Positions 1 through 13,306 of a stretch of DNA of 64,000 bases are shown in pieces. The notes under the pieces are model-generated. The model saw only the letters and a program-made list of their open reading frames with translations. It searched no databases and was not told the origin of the DNA. Numbering within the stretch: position 1 is the first letter of the stretch; every line of letters starts with the position of its first letter. The translations under genes and the position numbers were made by a program. The stretch spans positions 124,001 to 188,000 of the forward strand of contig JAEUMD010000003.1 in the NCBI GenBank assembly GCA_016793635.1, written 5' to 3'. This DNA comes from Hyphomicrobiaceae bacterium (GTDB lineage: Bacteria; Pseudomonadota; Alphaproteobacteria; Rhizobiales; Hyphomicrobiaceae).

Positions 1-1787
1 ATTTCGAGCGTCGCATGGTGTCGCGGACAGCGGATAGCCTGAGAATCGAGCCGCTCTACACACGCGCCGACGCTCCCAAGGCCGGCGGCGTGACGCCCTT
101 CGTGCGCGGTATCGGCGCCGAGACCGAGGGAATGGGCTGGAGCATCGAGCAGGTGGTCGTCGCCGGGACCCCCGACGCCGCCAACGCGGCGGCGCTCGCC
201 GAGCTCGAAGGCGGCGCCAACGGCCTCGTGCTCAGGATCGCGGCGCCCGGCCAATCGGGCATTGCCATTGCCAGCGGCGCCGACATGGCGCGTGTCCTGG
301 CGGGTATCTATCTCGACTATGTTTCGATCGTGCTCGACGCCGGCGCCGACGCCGAGCGCGCCGCCGGGTTTTTCCGTGAAGCCATCGCTGCGCTCGGCAA
401 GCCGGCCGACAGGGTTTCCGTCCGCTTCGACATCGATCCCATCGGCGTCGCCGCCCGCACCGGCCATTCGCGCCTGCCCCTCGACGCCGCCATCAAGGCC
501 GCGGCGGCGAGCGCGAAGGTGCTCAAGGATGAGTTCGCCCTCGCCCGCACGGTCCTTGTCGATGGCCGTATCGCCCACGAGGCGGGCGCCAGCGAGGCGC
601 AAGAGCTGGCCGTCATCGCCGCATCGCTCGTCGCGTACCTGCGCGCGTTCGATGCCGCTGGCGTCGACGTCACCGCCGCGCTCGCGCAGATCACCGTGGC
701 CGTCTCCGTCGACGCCGACCAGTTCCTCGGTATCGCCAAGCTACGGGCTCTGCGTCGCATCATCGCCCGCATCGCGGAAGCCTCGGGCGCGGGTGCTGCC
801 GTCACGCCGCCACGTATCGCCGCCACCACGTCCGCGCGCATGATGACCAAGCGCGACCCGTGGACCAACATGCTGCGCACCACCATCGCCACTGCGGCGG
901 CGGCGTTCGGCGGCGCTGATGCGGTGACGGTGCTGCCCTACACCTGGGCACTCGGCATGCCCGACTCGTTCGCGCTCCGCATCGCCCGCAACACGCAGCT
1001 CGTCGCGCAGGAAGAATCTTCGCTCGGCCGCGTCACCGATCCGGCCGGCGGCTCCTGGTATGTGGAGAAGCTGACGGACGACCTCGCCCACGCCGCCTGG
1101 AGCCTGTTCCAGTCGATCGAACGGCAGGGCGGCATCGTCTCGGTGCTCGCATCCGGTTCGCTCGTCCGCGACATCACCCATATCGTCAAGGATCGCGACA
1201 AGGCGATCGCCACCGGCAAGCAGCCGCTCACCGGCACTTCCGCCTTCCCGCTGCTCGGCGACGACGGGGTGACCGTCGCGCCCTGGCCCGCGGCCGCTCC
1301 TCCCGTGGGCGAAGCCCTCATCGAACCGCTGTTCGCACATCGCCTCGCGGCGCCGTTCGAGGATCTGCGCGACGCCGCCGACGCCTATACAGCCGAGCAC
1401 GGCAAGCGGCCGACCGTATTCCTCGCGAGCCTCGGCACCATCGCCGATCACACCGCCCGCACCACCTGGGTGAAGAACCACCTCGCCGTCGCCGGTATCG
1501 ACACGATCGTTTCGGACGGCTACGCCTCGCCTGCGGAAGCCACGGCGGCGTTCAAGGGATCGCACGTCACCACCGCCTGCATCTGCTCGTCCGACGACGT
1601 CTACAAGCTCCACGCGGAGGCGACTGCGAAGGCCCTGACCGAGGCTGGAGCGGCGCGCGTGCTCATGGCGGGGCGGCCCGGCGATCAGGAGCCGATGCTG
1701 CGCGCTGCCGGCGTCGATGGGTTCCTCTACGCCGGCCAGAACGCCGTCGAGACGCTGACAGAGCTGCAACACGAGCTGACCGCATAA
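1..1787 (+). CDS. mutA: Methylmalonyl-CoA mutase small subunit (5' partial)
   Basis: This is the small (beta) subunit of the heterodimeric methylmalonyl-CoA mutase, which pairs with MutB to interconvert methylmalonyl-CoA and succinyl-CoA in propionate and ethylmalonyl-CoA pathway metabolism. The frame is open to the first base of the window, so the ATG at 15 is internal and the gene starts upstream. The visible 595 or so residues contain the family segments SLRIEPLYTR near the start, TKRDPWTNMLR and RIARNTQL with GGSWYVE in the barrel domain. The C-terminal flavodoxin-like domain lacks the cobalamin-binding DxHxxG motif found in the large subunit, as expected for the non-catalytic subunit. 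The large-subunit gene lies 1.6 kb downstream on the same strand, separated by two small genes, which is a looser arrangement than the usual mutA-mutB operon. Confidence 0.95.
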   Translation, partial: FERRMVSRTADSLRIEPLYTRADAPKAGGVTPFVRGIGAETEGMGWSIEQVVVAGTPDAANAAALAELEGGANGLVLRIAAPGQSGIAIASGADMARVLAGIYLDYVSIVLDAGADAERAAGFFREAIAALGKPADRVSVRFDIDPIGVAARTGHSRLPLDAAIKAAAASAKVLKDEFALARTVLVDGRIAHEAGASEAQELAVIAASLVAYLRAFDAAGVDVTAALAQITVAVSVDADQFLGIAKLRALRRIIARIAEASGAGAAVTPPRIAATTSARMMTKRDPWTNMLRTTIATAAAAFGGADAVTVLPYTWALGMPDSFALRIARNTQLVAQEESSLGRVTDPAGGSWYVEKLTDDLAHAAWSLFQSIERQGGIVSVLASGSLVRDITHIVKDRDKAIATGKQPLTGTSAFPLLGDDGVTVAPWPAAAPPVGEALIEPLFAHRLAAPFEDLRDAADAYTAEHGKRPTVFLASLGTIADHTARTTWVKNHLAVAGIDTIVSDGYASPAEATAAFKGSHVTTACICSSDDVYKLHAEATAKALTEAGAARVLMAGRPGDQEPMLRAAGVDGFLYAGQNAVETLTELQHELTA

Positions 1788-1817
1788 CTGGCGTCGCCTT
1801 GCCGGGACACACCACGA

Positions 1818-2813
1818 TCAGAGCGCGTCGGGCTCGGGCGGCGCAAGCATCGGCTGCGGCCGGTTCAACGCCGCCACGAGCGCATAGCTGATGATCATCA
1901 ACAGGAACCACGCGCCGAGCTTGCCGAGCGAAACCATGTGCCAGCCCGCCTTCTGGCTCGGATAGACCCACGCGGCCGTGAACGTGCCGATGTTCTCGGC
2001 GAGCCAGATGAACAGCGCGACGAGGAAAAGGCCGAGCAGCATGGGCATGCTGCGGTGTTCCTTCCACACCTTGAAGTGGACCCAGCACGGACCGAACAGC
2101 AACGCCGCCCCGAGGAAAAGCAGCGGGCGCATATCCCACGTGAAATGGTGCGCGAAGAAGTTCACGTAGATCGCCACCGCGAGCAGTCCGAGCGCCCATA
2201 GCGGCGGATGACGTGTGAAGCGGAAGTCGAACAGCCGCCACACCCGCGCAATGTAGGAGCCGACGGCCGCGTACATGAAGCCGGTGAACAGCGGCACACC
2301 GCCGATCCGTAGCAATGACGGCTCCGGGTAGATCCATGAGCCGACGCTGGTCTTGAAGATCTCCATCGCCGTGCCGACGACATGGAAGACCAGGATGACG
2401 CGCGCCTCCTCCCATGTCTCTAGGCCGAAGCGCAACATGACAATCTGGATGGCCACCGCCGCCAGCACCAGGAAGTCGTAACGAGCGAGCCAAGCCCCCT
2501 TCGGATAGACGAGATGCGTCGCAATCAGCAGCGTCAGCATCAGCCCGCCGAACAGGCAGGCCCAGCCCTGCTTGATACCGAAGCGCACGAACTCGTAGGC
2601 GAAGTGCGAGAAGAGGCCACGCGCCTCTGCCGCTTCGCCGATGCGCTGCTCGGCGGCGATGAAGCGGGCGAGAGGTGGCCAGAGGCGGGCGGCGCTCTCG
2701 TGGGGAGGGGTTGGCGGCGAAGCCCCGCGCTGCGGGAGTGATCCGGCCGGCGCAGCGTTCGGCGGCGAAGCGCCGGCGGGCCGATCCCGCGTCTCGTCAA
2801 CCCGCTTCTGCAT
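1818..2813 (-). CDS. DUF817 family integral membrane protein
   Basis: A 331-residue polytopic membrane protein of the DUF817 (YoaT-like) family, whose function is unknown. About eight hydrophobic helices are visible, with polar family segments such as [30 protein letters not shown] and [11 protein letters not shown] between them. I chose the ATG at 2813 (protein begins MQKRVDET); the open frame extends further upstream but that part is Arg/Pro-rich and uncharacteristic. The N-terminal 45 residues before the first family-like segment are Ala/Pro-rich and poorly conserved in character. It converges on mutA and diverges from the small membrane gene at 2990, with a 176-bp gap holding both promoters. 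Family assignment is from recognised sequence, not a search. Confidence 0.8.
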   Translation of the reverse strand: MQKRVDETRDRPAGASPPNAAPAGSLPQRGASPPTPPHESAARLWPPLARFIAAEQRIGEAAEARGLFSHFAYEFVRFGIKQGWACLFGGLMLTLLIATHLVYPKGAWLARYDFLVLAAVAIQIVMLRFGLETWEEARVILVFHVVGTAMEIFKTSVGSWIYPEPSLLRIGGVPLFTGFMYAAVGSYIARVWRLFDFRFTRHPPLWALGLLAVAIYVNFFAHHFTWDMRPLLFLGAALLFGPCWVHFKVWKEHRSMPMLLGLFLVALFIWLAENIGTFTAAWVYPSQKAGWHMVSLGKLGAWFLLMIISYALVAALNRPQPMLAPPEPDAL

Positions 2814-2989
2814 GGCGCCCCCGGCACATGGTGTGCCGGATAGTCCGCACCCGATTGGGGCGCGGGCGGGGCCGTCGGCCCGAATTCGCAGTGTTCCCCC
2901 TGGAACTGCCGGCGGAGGGCGCGTGCGGCATGCTGCCTCCAGATCAGAGGCCGCCCTGGCCCGCCCCGACAAGACGCAGGAGAAGCCCG

Positions 2990-3184
2990 ATGTCTTTCGC
3001 CACCCAGCTTGCCACTGCCTTCCTCGTCGCAACCGCCTTCACCCTGTTGCTGACCGCGGTCGGGCCGCTGCTCCCCGGACTTATGGCCGCGTTCCATGCG
3101 AGCCCCGTGGCCGCCGGATCGGTCGGCGCCGTCGCATTGGCGGTCGGGCTGGTGTTGTCGACGCTGATCGCCTGCCAGCGCTGA
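2990..3184 (+). CDS. Small two-helix membrane protein
   Basis: A 64-residue protein, too short for most ORF cut-offs when started correctly. The ATG at 2990 is preceded by an AGGAG ribosome-binding site at 2978-2982, and the upstream extension of the frame is not needed. Two hydrophobic segments cover residues 5-27 and 40-60, separated by a short Ala/His-containing turn. It is followed at 3245 by a strong intrinsic terminator, which supports its being a real monocistronic gene. No family is recognised and no function is claimed. Confidence 0.65.
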   Translation: MSFATQLATAFLVATAFTLLLTAVGPLLPGLMAAFHASPVAAGSVGAVALAVGLVLSTLIACQR

Positions 3185-3244
3185 GCGCCGCCCTGACACT
3201 CACGTCTTCCTTGCCTTCCTCCCCCTGCCTTCCTCCCCTGCCTT

Positions 3245-3274
3245 GGCCGGTGCCCCCCACCGGCCTCTTTTTTT
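3245..3274 (+). terminator. Intrinsic terminator
   Basis: An 8-bp GC stem, GGCCGGTG (3245-3252) with CACCGGCC (3258-3265), is followed by TCTTTTTTT. It ends the small membrane gene and insulates mutB. Confidence 0.85.
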
Positions 3275-3405
3275 GCCCGCCGAAATCCCCTTATCGCATC
3301 AACTTGTTGCGCCGCACTTTCGCAGCGGTTGCCGCACGCCGCCGAGGCCGTATGATATGTTCTGCAAAGGTATGGCCGAACGCGCCACCGCGCCCCGACG
3401 ACGAG

Positions 3406-5580
<2,175 letters not shown>

Positions 5581-5731
5581 TGCTGCCTCGCATTGCGGAA
5601 CGCCAGACGGCCCCAGCGCCGCTCTCACCGAAGAGGGCGCGGGGGCCGATCTGTATCGGAATGACGTTTGTAATCAGAATGACCGAAGTCGCGTAGCGCG
5701 CAGCCCGACGAGCACGTCGTCAGAACCTCTG

Positions 5732-6220
5732 TCAGAACCGCTCGCGCCAGCCGATCGGACGGCGCGGATATTCGCCATCCCAATCGCGCCAGTTGTCACC
5801 GTCGCGCCAACGGGCAAACCGCCGTCGCGGCTCCAACGGGCGCGCTAGCACGACCTCACCACTGCAGCGGTCGATGCTCAGACTGAACAGCCGGCCGTTC
5901 GGGCGGCGCGCGTCGACCACGACATACGCTCCACGCGGCTCGGGCCATTTGAAGTCGTGCCAACCGTCTGCGGCGAGCCGGTGGCGAACGACGTCATTCG
6001 GGACGCAATCCACTTGGCGGCGAGCGTATCTCTCCCGCTCGTAATCGTCCTCGTCGCGGCGGTCGCCGTAGCGATCGTAGGGCTCGTCCTTGAAGGACGG
6101 CGGATAATCGAGATCAGCGGCGACGGCAGGCAGCGAAGCGCCGGCGAGGAACAGGGCACCGAGCGCCAGACCGAGAGCGGATCGACCGCCAGGGACCGGG
6201 CGCGCCTTGAGCCACTCCAT
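5732..6220 (-). CDS. Secreted hypothetical protein, Arg/Asp-rich
   Basis: A 162-residue exported protein of unknown function. The ATG at 6220 (MEWLKARPVPGG) follows a GGAGAA ribosome-binding site; the longer frame upstream is rejected. A signal peptide is clear: positively charged start, hydrophobic core around residues 14-30, and an ASLPAVAA cleavage region. The mature protein begins with an acidic/basic linker rich in Asp, Arg and Tyr, followed by a compact domain with VDCVPNDVVRHRLAADGWHDF and VVDARRPNGRLFSLSIDRC. That domain resembles small periplasmic PepSY-like or YpeB-like folds, but I cannot assign it. It may form a disulfide between its two cysteines. Confidence 0.75.
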   Translation of the reverse strand: MEWLKARPVPGGRSALGLALGALFLAGASLPAVAADLDYPPSFKDEPYDRYGDRRDEDDYERERYARRQVDCVPNDVVRHRLAADGWHDFKWPEPRGAYVVVDARRPNGRLFSLSIDRCSGEVVLARPLEPRRRFARWRDGDNWRDWDGEYPRRPIGWRERF

Positions 6221-6342
6221 GACGTTCTCCTGTGATGAGACAAGTTGTGCCGGGGCATGCGCCCGGGATTGCACGAGATTGAGCGTTCCAACATGAACGG
6301 CAGATGAACCAAAACCCAAGAAAATTATGCTCTGACAATTGG

Positions 6343-6588
6343 TTAGTGCGCGCCACCGCTAACATTACAGGAACCCGTTGCGGCAGCGCCTATGCCAGAA
6401 GGTTCTATAGCGCCAAGGAAATAGACAGCGGCTGCACCGGTGAGACAGAGCAGCACGAACCCGACCAATTCCTCCATCTGCCCGTCGACCGTCGCATCGA
6501 AACCGAGCGCCCAGAGCAGCAGGCGACCGAACCCGTAAAACAGCATCTCGACGAACGGCCCAAGAACGGCTTGCAGAAGTTCTTCCAT
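6343..6588 (-). CDS. Small membrane protein
   Basis: An 81-residue protein starting at ATG 6588 (MEELLQAVLGPFVE). Two hydrophobic helices are visible at about residues 5-30 and 38-60, with acidic residues at the start of each. The frame continues upstream for 78 codons but those are Arg/Ser-rich and look like random translation. It lies downstream of nothing on its strand and diverges from the GH114-like gene. No family recognised. Confidence 0.5.
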   Translation of the reverse strand: MEELLQAVLGPFVEMLFYGFGRLLLWALGFDATVDGQMEELVGFVLLCLTGAAAVYFLGAIEPSGIGAAATGSCNVSGGAH

Positions 6589-7104
6589 GCCGTCGATCTG
6601 GTGAGCGGGTCTGGCGGCGACAATCCCGTTCGTGGTCCGCGGCATTGAACACGGTAAACGGCTCGACCTCCACTCCGCTTTCCCCCTCGAAGTGGTGATG
6701 GCCGCCGGCGAGCGTTTCCCCGCGGCGACACACGAGACGACGAGTGGCGCGAGTTCAAGTCTGATCGCAATTGCCGCAGCCGATGCTAGACCGGTCGCTC
6801 CGTCACGGATGCTGGCCCGCACGCACTCAAACTTTTCGCGCGCGCCATCAACGCGTTGTCCGCGCGAGCCAGCCCTCGGCTGCGGCAGAAGCGCGCGTCG
6901 CTCTCATGCCAATTCGTTTCAAGCGAGCCAACCGCCGCTGGCCGTGGCCTCATTTTCGCCCCATCGAACCCGGCTCTGACGCATGCCGCCCGATCGCCGG
7001 ATGAACATGGCGAGGGGTGGCGGGTGCCGCACCGACACGTGGTGGGGCGCTCCAGCAAAGCCAAGTCGAGGCCCGGATCAAGGCCCGGATCAAGGTACGT
7101 CATC
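6589..7104. other. Intergenic, no gene seen
   Basis: The open frames here are short, Arg/Ser/Pro-rich and mutually overlapping, as expected by chance in GC-rich DNA. The only structure I see is a perfect 12-bp tandem duplication, GGCCCGGATCAA at 7070-7081 and 7082-7093, just upstream of the next gene start. It duplicates the weak ribosome-binding-like ATCAAGG. Confidence 0.5.
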
Positions 7105-7956
7105 ATGAGCAATTCTGAATTCAGCCGCCGCTTCGCGGCCGGCGCTCTTCTCGCCGTCGTGTCCAGCGTCACCCTCGTTCCGTTCGCGACAACCGCGCGC
7201 GCCGACATCGATACCGTGAAGCATGCCAAGAGCTGGACCTATCAGCTTCAGGGCGACACCAGCCGCGTCAACCGCACCGACGCCGATGTCGCCGTGATCG
7301 ATCCCGATCACGCCGGTGGCGCGCAGAAGTACAAGGCGAAGCGCAACGGCGGAAAGCGTGCCGTGCTCGCCTACATCTCGATCGGCGAGGTCGAGGAAGG
7401 CCGCGGCTACATGAAGAAGGGCGGCCGCAAGTACTCGACCGGGCGCACGCAGGGCTGGGCCGGGAACTATGCCGCGAAGTACTGGGAAGCCGGCTGGAAG
7501 TCGCTCGTGAAGGAGCGTGTGCGCGAGGCGATCCGCAAGGGATATGACGGCGTCTATCTCGATCGCGTCGATACCTATGAGAACGTCAAGGCACCGGGCG
7601 GCTCGAAGCAGGAGATGGTCCGCTTCGTCGAGGAAGTCTCGCGGGCGGCGAAGGGCGAAAAGGGCGATGCGGCCGTCGTGGTGCAGAACGCAGAGGAGCT
7701 TCTGTCGAACGACCGCTACGTCGCCGCCATCGACGGCGTCGCGAAAGAAGACCTCTATCACGGCATCCGTCACGACAAGCGGCGCAACAGCGCCGGCGAG
7801 ATCAACGCCAGCGAGCGACAGCTCTCGCGTGCGAAAGCCAAGGGCAAGGCCGTGATGGTCGTCGAATACCTCGACGGCGCGCAGGCGGAGAACGTGAAGG
7901 CGCGCGCGCGGTCAAAGGGCTTCGTGGCGACGACGGCACGGCGGCAACTGGATTGA
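7105..7956 (+). CDS. Secreted GH114-like (TM1410 family) glycosidase
   Basis: A 283-residue exported protein that looks like an endo-alpha-1,4-polygalactosaminidase-type TIM barrel (GH114/TM1410, DUF297-like). The ATG at 7105 begins a signal peptide (MSNSEFSRRFAAGALL, cleavage near ATTARAD). The barrel strands carry the family's pattern: AVIDPD, VLAYISIGEVEEGRGY, KGYDGVYLDRVDTYE, VVVQNAEELL and AVMVVEYLDG. Acidic residues at strand ends (Asp in DPD, Glu in GEVEE, Asp in YLDRVD, Glu in QNAEE) are candidate catalytic or binding groups. Length is near the family norm. A strong terminator follows. The substrate may be a surface polysaccharide but that is inference. Confidence 0.75.
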   Translation: MSNSEFSRRFAAGALLAVVSSVTLVPFATTARADIDTVKHAKSWTYQLQGDTSRVNRTDADVAVIDPDHAGGAQKYKAKRNGGKRAVLAYISIGEVEEGRGYMKKGGRKYSTGRTQGWAGNYAAKYWEAGWKSLVKERVREAIRKGYDGVYLDRVDTYENVKAPGGSKQEMVRFVEEVSRAAKGEKGDAAVVVQNAEELLSNDRYVAAIDGVAKEDLYHGIRHDKRRNSAGEINASERQLSRAKAKGKAVMVVEYLDGAQAENVKARARSKGFVATTARRQLD

Positions 7957-8008
7957 ACCGCGAACGGCGAAACGCGCAAGAAACCACTACGAGACAGCCT
8001 ACGACAAT

Positions 8009-8045
8009 GGGCCGGAAGCATCACGCTTCCGGCCCATTCCTTTTC
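8009..8045 (+). terminator. Intrinsic terminator
   Basis: A perfect 11-bp stem, GGGCCGGAAGC (8009-8019) and GCTTCCGGCCC (8025-8035), with a 5-nt loop and a pyrimidine-rich ATTCCTTTTCC tail. It ends the GH114-like gene. Confidence 0.8.
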
Positions 8046-8137
8046 CGCAACCTCAACCGTCTCATGTGGAGCAAGGGCTCGACGGCTGGCGAGGTGTTTG
8101 GCGATTACGCGATCCGGCGCGGTTCACACACTTCTGG

Positions 8138-8596
8138 TCAAGCGCTCCCACCGCCCATTTCGTCGAGCACGCGGCGCCGCGCCAGCATGCGGTCGCGATC
8201 GGGAACATGGATCAGCCCCGCGATCTGCCGGATGAGACGGTCCTCCTCGGGATCGAGCCGGCCATCGGCATAAGCGACGCGCCACAGCATCTCGATCACA
8301 CCGACCTTCTCCTCCGCGCTCATGTGCGTGTTGATGTTGTGGGTGAACGGGAAGTACTGAACCGTATCCTGGATGCGCGCGTCGGCCTGGGCGACCAACG
8401 CCGCCACATCGGCCTCCGCCAGCTCGAAACGCTGCGCCAGGAGGCGCGAGATGGTGTCACGCTCCTCGCCGCCGAAGCTCGAGTCCATGCGTGCGGCTTC
8501 GACGAGAAGTGCTGCGACGGCGAGGCGCAGGTCATCCTTCGACGAGCCTTCACTCGCCGCGTCGCCCTTGAGCAGCCTCAGCAGTTGATCGAACAT
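8138..8596 (-). CDS. TerB-like family protein
   Basis: A 152-residue all-helical acidic protein matching the TerB / DUF533 superfamily (tellurite-resistance-type domain). Visible family features are the repeated metal-site helices: LLVEAARMDSSFGGEERDTISRLL near residues 30-55 and the second copy MLWRVAYADGRLDPEEDRLIRQIA near residues 104-127. Each has the Asp-x-x-hydrophobic-x-x-Glu-Glu pattern thought to bind divalent metal. There are no other ter genes nearby, so a tellurite function should not be inferred. An AGGGGGAAAG ribosome-binding site precedes ATG 8596. It lies just downstream of pepF on the same strand. Confidence 0.8.
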   Translation of the reverse strand: MFDQLLRLLKGDAASEGSSKDDLRLAVAALLVEAARMDSSFGGEERDTISRLLAQRFELAEADVAALVAQADARIQDTVQYFPFTHNINTHMSAEEKVGVIEMLWRVAYADGRLDPEEDRLIRQIAGLIHVPDRDRMLARRRVLDEMGGGSA

Positions 8597-8630
8597 CGCC
8601 GGCTTTCCCCCTCGCGCCGCATGCGAACCG

Positions 8631-10445
8631 TCAAACCACGGCCTCCATGCGCTCGAGCTCGTCGATCATGCCCTCGAGGACCTTGAGGCCCTTGTTCCAG
8701 AACCCGGGATCGCGCGCATCCAAACCGAACGGCGCCAGCAGCTCGGAATGATGCTTGGAGCCCCCCGCCTTCAGCATCTCGAAATACTTCTCCACGAAGC
8801 CCGGATGCGCCTCCCGGTACAGCCCGTACAGCGAGTTCACGAGGCAGTCGCCGAAGGCATAGGCGTAAACGTAGAACGGCGAATGGATGAAGTGGGGGAT
8901 GTAAGACCAGAACACCTCGTAGCCGGGTTTGAACGATATCGCCGGACCGAGGCTCTCCGACTGCACGTCCATCCAGATCTCGCCGAGGCGGTCGGACGTC
9001 AGCTCACCCTGCCGGCGCTCCTCGTGCACCTTGCGCTCGAACGTGTAGAAGGCGATCTGGCGCACGACGGTGTTGATCATGTCCTCGACCTTGCCGGCGA
9101 GCATCGCCTTTCTCTCACGCCGGTCCTTGGCCTCCGACAGCAGCTTCTGGAAGGTCAGCATCTCGCCGAACACGCTCGCGGTTTCGGCAAGCGTCAGCGG
9201 CGTCTGCGCGAGCAGCGCCCCCTGCTTCGCCGCCAGCACCTGATGCACTCCGTGACCGAGCTCGTGCGCGAGCGTCATCACGTCGCGCGGCTTGCCGAGG
9301 TAGTTCATCATCACGTAGGGGTGCACCGACGGCACCGTCGCCGCCGAGAACGCACCCGGCGCCTTGCCCGCACGCACCGGCGCATCGATCCAGCGCTTGT
9401 CGAAGAACGGCTTCGCTATCGACGCCATCTCCGGCGCGAAACCGGCATAGGCCGAAAGCACTGTCTCTTGTGCCTCCGCCCAGGTGATGGTGCGGTCCGG
9501 CTTCTCGGGCAGCGGCGCGTTGCGGTCCCAATGCGAGAGCTTGTCCATGCCGAGCCACTTCGCCTTCATCGCGTAATAGCGATGCGAAAGGCGCGGATAC
9601 GCTGCGCGCACGGACTGGACGAGCGCGTCCACCACCGGCGCCTCGACGCGGTTGTTGAGATGACGGCTGTCGGCGACATCCTTGAAGCCGCGCCAGCGAT
9701 CCGAGATCTCTTTGTCCTTGGCGAGCGTGTTGGTGATGAGCGTGAAGAGCCGGACGTTATCCTTGAGCGTCTTGGCCACCGCCTCTGCGCCGGCACGGCG
9801 GCGCGGCTCGGCGGCATCCGACATCAGGTTGAGCGTCGGCTCGAGCGTCATCGGCTCGGCCTCGCCCTCCACCTGAAAGCGCAGCGCGCTCATCGTCTCG
9901 TTGAACAGGCGATTCCATGAGCCGCGCGACGTCTGCCCCTTCTCGTGGAATAGCTGCTCGAGCTTCTCGTCGAGCTGGTAGGGCTTCTCCTTGCGCAAGT
10001 CGTCGAACCACGGCTTGTATCGCGCGAGATCGGGGTGGGTGAGCGCCCTGCCGAGTGCCGCATCATCGATGGTGTTGAGCTCGAGCTCGAAGAACAGCAG
10101 ATCGGAGGAGATCGCCGTCAGCTTTTCGGAGATGTCACCGTAGAACTTGGCACGTGCCGGATCGCTCTGGTTGGCGGCATAGAGCAGGCCGGCATAGGAG
10201 CCGAGTTTACCCATCAGGTCGGAAAGCTGCTCATAGGCACGTACCGCCTGCGCCAGCTTCGCGCCGTCACCACCGGCCGGCGCCAGCTTTCCCTGCCACC
10301 GCTCCTTGAGCGACTTGGCGTCGGCCGCGGCGCTGGCGAGATCGCGCGTCACCGCATCGCAATCGGGTGCGGCGTAGAGATCGCTGAGGTCCCACTCCGG
10401 CATCGGTCCGAGGTCGAGCGATTTGGTCGCCATGGGCGCGTTCAT
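8631..10445 (-). CDS. pepF: Oligoendopeptidase F (M3 family)
   Basis: A 604-residue cytoplasmic zinc oligopeptidase of the M3B family, which cleaves short peptides of roughly 7-17 residues. The zinc motif HELGH is visible in MTLAHELGHGVHQVLA, with the third ligand region EMLTFQKLL downstream. Length agrees with PepF/oligoendopeptidase F. The first ATG at 10445 (MNAPMATKSLDLG) gives a good N-terminus; ATG 10433 is an alternative. The TerB-like gene follows with a 34-bp gap and may be co-transcribed. Confidence 0.93.
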   Translation of the reverse strand: MNAPMATKSLDLGPMPEWDLSDLYAAPDCDAVTRDLASAAADAKSLKERWQGKLAPAGGDGAKLAQAVRAYEQLSDLMGKLGSYAGLLYAANQSDPARAKFYGDISEKLTAISSDLLFFELELNTIDDAALGRALTHPDLARYKPWFDDLRKEKPYQLDEKLEQLFHEKGQTSRGSWNRLFNETMSALRFQVEGEAEPMTLEPTLNLMSDAAEPRRRAGAEAVAKTLKDNVRLFTLITNTLAKDKEISDRWRGFKDVADSRHLNNRVEAPVVDALVQSVRAAYPRLSHRYYAMKAKWLGMDKLSHWDRNAPLPEKPDRTITWAEAQETVLSAYAGFAPEMASIAKPFFDKRWIDAPVRAGKAPGAFSAATVPSVHPYVMMNYLGKPRDVMTLAHELGHGVHQVLAAKQGALLAQTPLTLAETASVFGEMLTFQKLLSEAKDRRERKAMLAGKVEDMINTVVRQIAFYTFERKVHEERRQGELTSDRLGEIWMDVQSESLGPAISFKPGYEVFWSYIPHFIHSPFYVYAYAFGDCLVNSLYGLYREAHPGFVEKYFEMLKAGGSKHHSELLAPFGLDARDPGFWNKGLKVLEGMIDELERMEAVV

Positions 10446-10718
10446 CGTATGTCCTTCTCAGAAAAAAGCATGCGGCGGGGCAGACGGTCGGAGCCGCAGG
10501 TCACTGTTCCACCAGTTAGGCCGCCACGACGCCGACGGCAAGGCCGAGCTACGTTTCGCGGCCACCTGCGGGCTGCCGCGTATGGAGGTCGGACGGGAGA
10601 TGACTTCGGATCATTATTCCGCCGTCAACCACGTCTGCGAACAGCTCGGGCGTTCGTCTTGCGATTGACATGTCGGTCCCCATAATGGGGGCAGGAGAAA
10701 CAGAAAAACGAGGTTTGA

Positions 10719-11432
10719 TTGAGTTCCGATCTACTGATCCCCGCGGTTATTTTCGGGGGCATCGCGACATTCGCGCTTTCCACATACGTCAAGTATCGCC
10801 GCCGTCTCGCATTCATCGACGGCTACCAGTGGCCGAAGGGCCTGATCGAGCGCCTCAGGCACCACCATCCGAGCCTCCCCGACGGCGACATTTCGCGCAT
10901 CGAGCAAGGGCTGAGGCAGTTCTTCCGCGCCTACCTCAAGGGTGGCTTCCGCTACGTCTCGATGCCCTCGCAGGCGGTCGACGATCTGTGGCACGAGTTC
11001 ATTCTCTACACGCGATCCTATGACGAGTTCTGCCGCAAGGCGTTCGGTCGCTTTCTGCACCACACGCCAGCCGTGGTCCTCGCCCAGGGGAAGAAGCAGA
11101 CCAACGAAGGGTTGCGCCGCGTCTGGTGGCAATGCTGCAAGGAAGAGGGGATCGACCCGAAGACCCCGGCGGCGCTGCCGCTGCTCTTCGCGCTCGATAC
11201 CGATCTCGCGGTTCCGAACGGATACCGCTACGTGCCGGATTGCCGGAAGCCGGCCAACTCCACCGCTCGGGGCCAGGAATTCACCATCGGTGTGAGCTTC
11301 GGAGCCGGCACGCAATGCGGCGGCGACTTCTCGTCCACGTCCTTCGATGGCGGCACCGACGGCCTCGGCGACGGTGATGGCAGCGGCGATGGCGGTGACG
11401 GGGGCGATGGCGGGGGATGCGGGGGCGATTGA
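10719..11432 (+). CDS. Membrane-anchored protein with Gly/Asp-rich tail
   Basis: A 237-residue protein starting at TTG 10719 (MSSDLLIPAVIF) behind a CGAGG site. One N-terminal transmembrane helix (residues 4-22) leads into a soluble domain with VDDLWHEFILYTRSYDEFCRKAFGRFLHH, a His/Trp-rich signature I have seen in uncharacterised glycine-rich-domain proteins. The last 35 residues are nearly pure Gly and Asp and end GGCGGD, including one cysteine. Such tails occur in TIGR04222-type and related proteins and may be post-translationally modified or bind metal. No function can be assigned. Confidence 0.7.
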   Translation: MSSDLLIPAVIFGGIATFALSTYVKYRRRLAFIDGYQWPKGLIERLRHHHPSLPDGDISRIEQGLRQFFRAYLKGGFRYVSMPSQAVDDLWHEFILYTRSYDEFCRKAFGRFLHHTPAVVLAQGKKQTNEGLRRVWWQCCKEEGIDPKTPAALPLLFALDTDLAVPNGYRYVPDCRKPANSTARGQEFTIGVSFGAGTQCGGDFSSTSFDGGTDGLGDGDGSGDGGDGGDGGGCGGD

Positions 11433-11618
11433 GCCAGCGCACCCCAACGCCTCACCTGCAACAAAAAGCGTCAACGTGGTCGATCTCTCAACCGCTTGTT
11501 TACCGAACTCGGGCAACCTCCTCTCCTGTGAGTTGTCACAACGTCCATGCGTGTCTCCAGGCGAGACAATGCTCAGACGAGTGACGGTGTCCTGTAGCGT
11601 GAAAGTGTCGAGTGCCCG

Positions 11619-13127
<1,509 letters not shown>

Positions 13128-13306
13128 GACCGATCCCAAACCAATCGAAAAACAGAACCTCGCTTTGCACCAACTCGGCGGGCCGGACGATCTCCGGACC
13201 CGCCGCTTTCATTCCGGGGTGAACGCAAGTGCTGCGGGTTTCGTAACGCGATCACCCACCGCAAAACGCTCGCCCTAGCATCGACCGGCAACCGATTGAG
13301 ACCTAG

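Noticed and set aside
5590-5645. Terminator after mutB (GGCCCC ... GGGGCC)
   Set aside because: The stem is interrupted and lacks a U tract; evidence too weak for a feature.
8138-8596. Tellurite-resistance function for the TerB-like protein
   Set aside because: Only a single TerB-like domain is present with no other ter genes; such domains are widespread in unrelated contexts.
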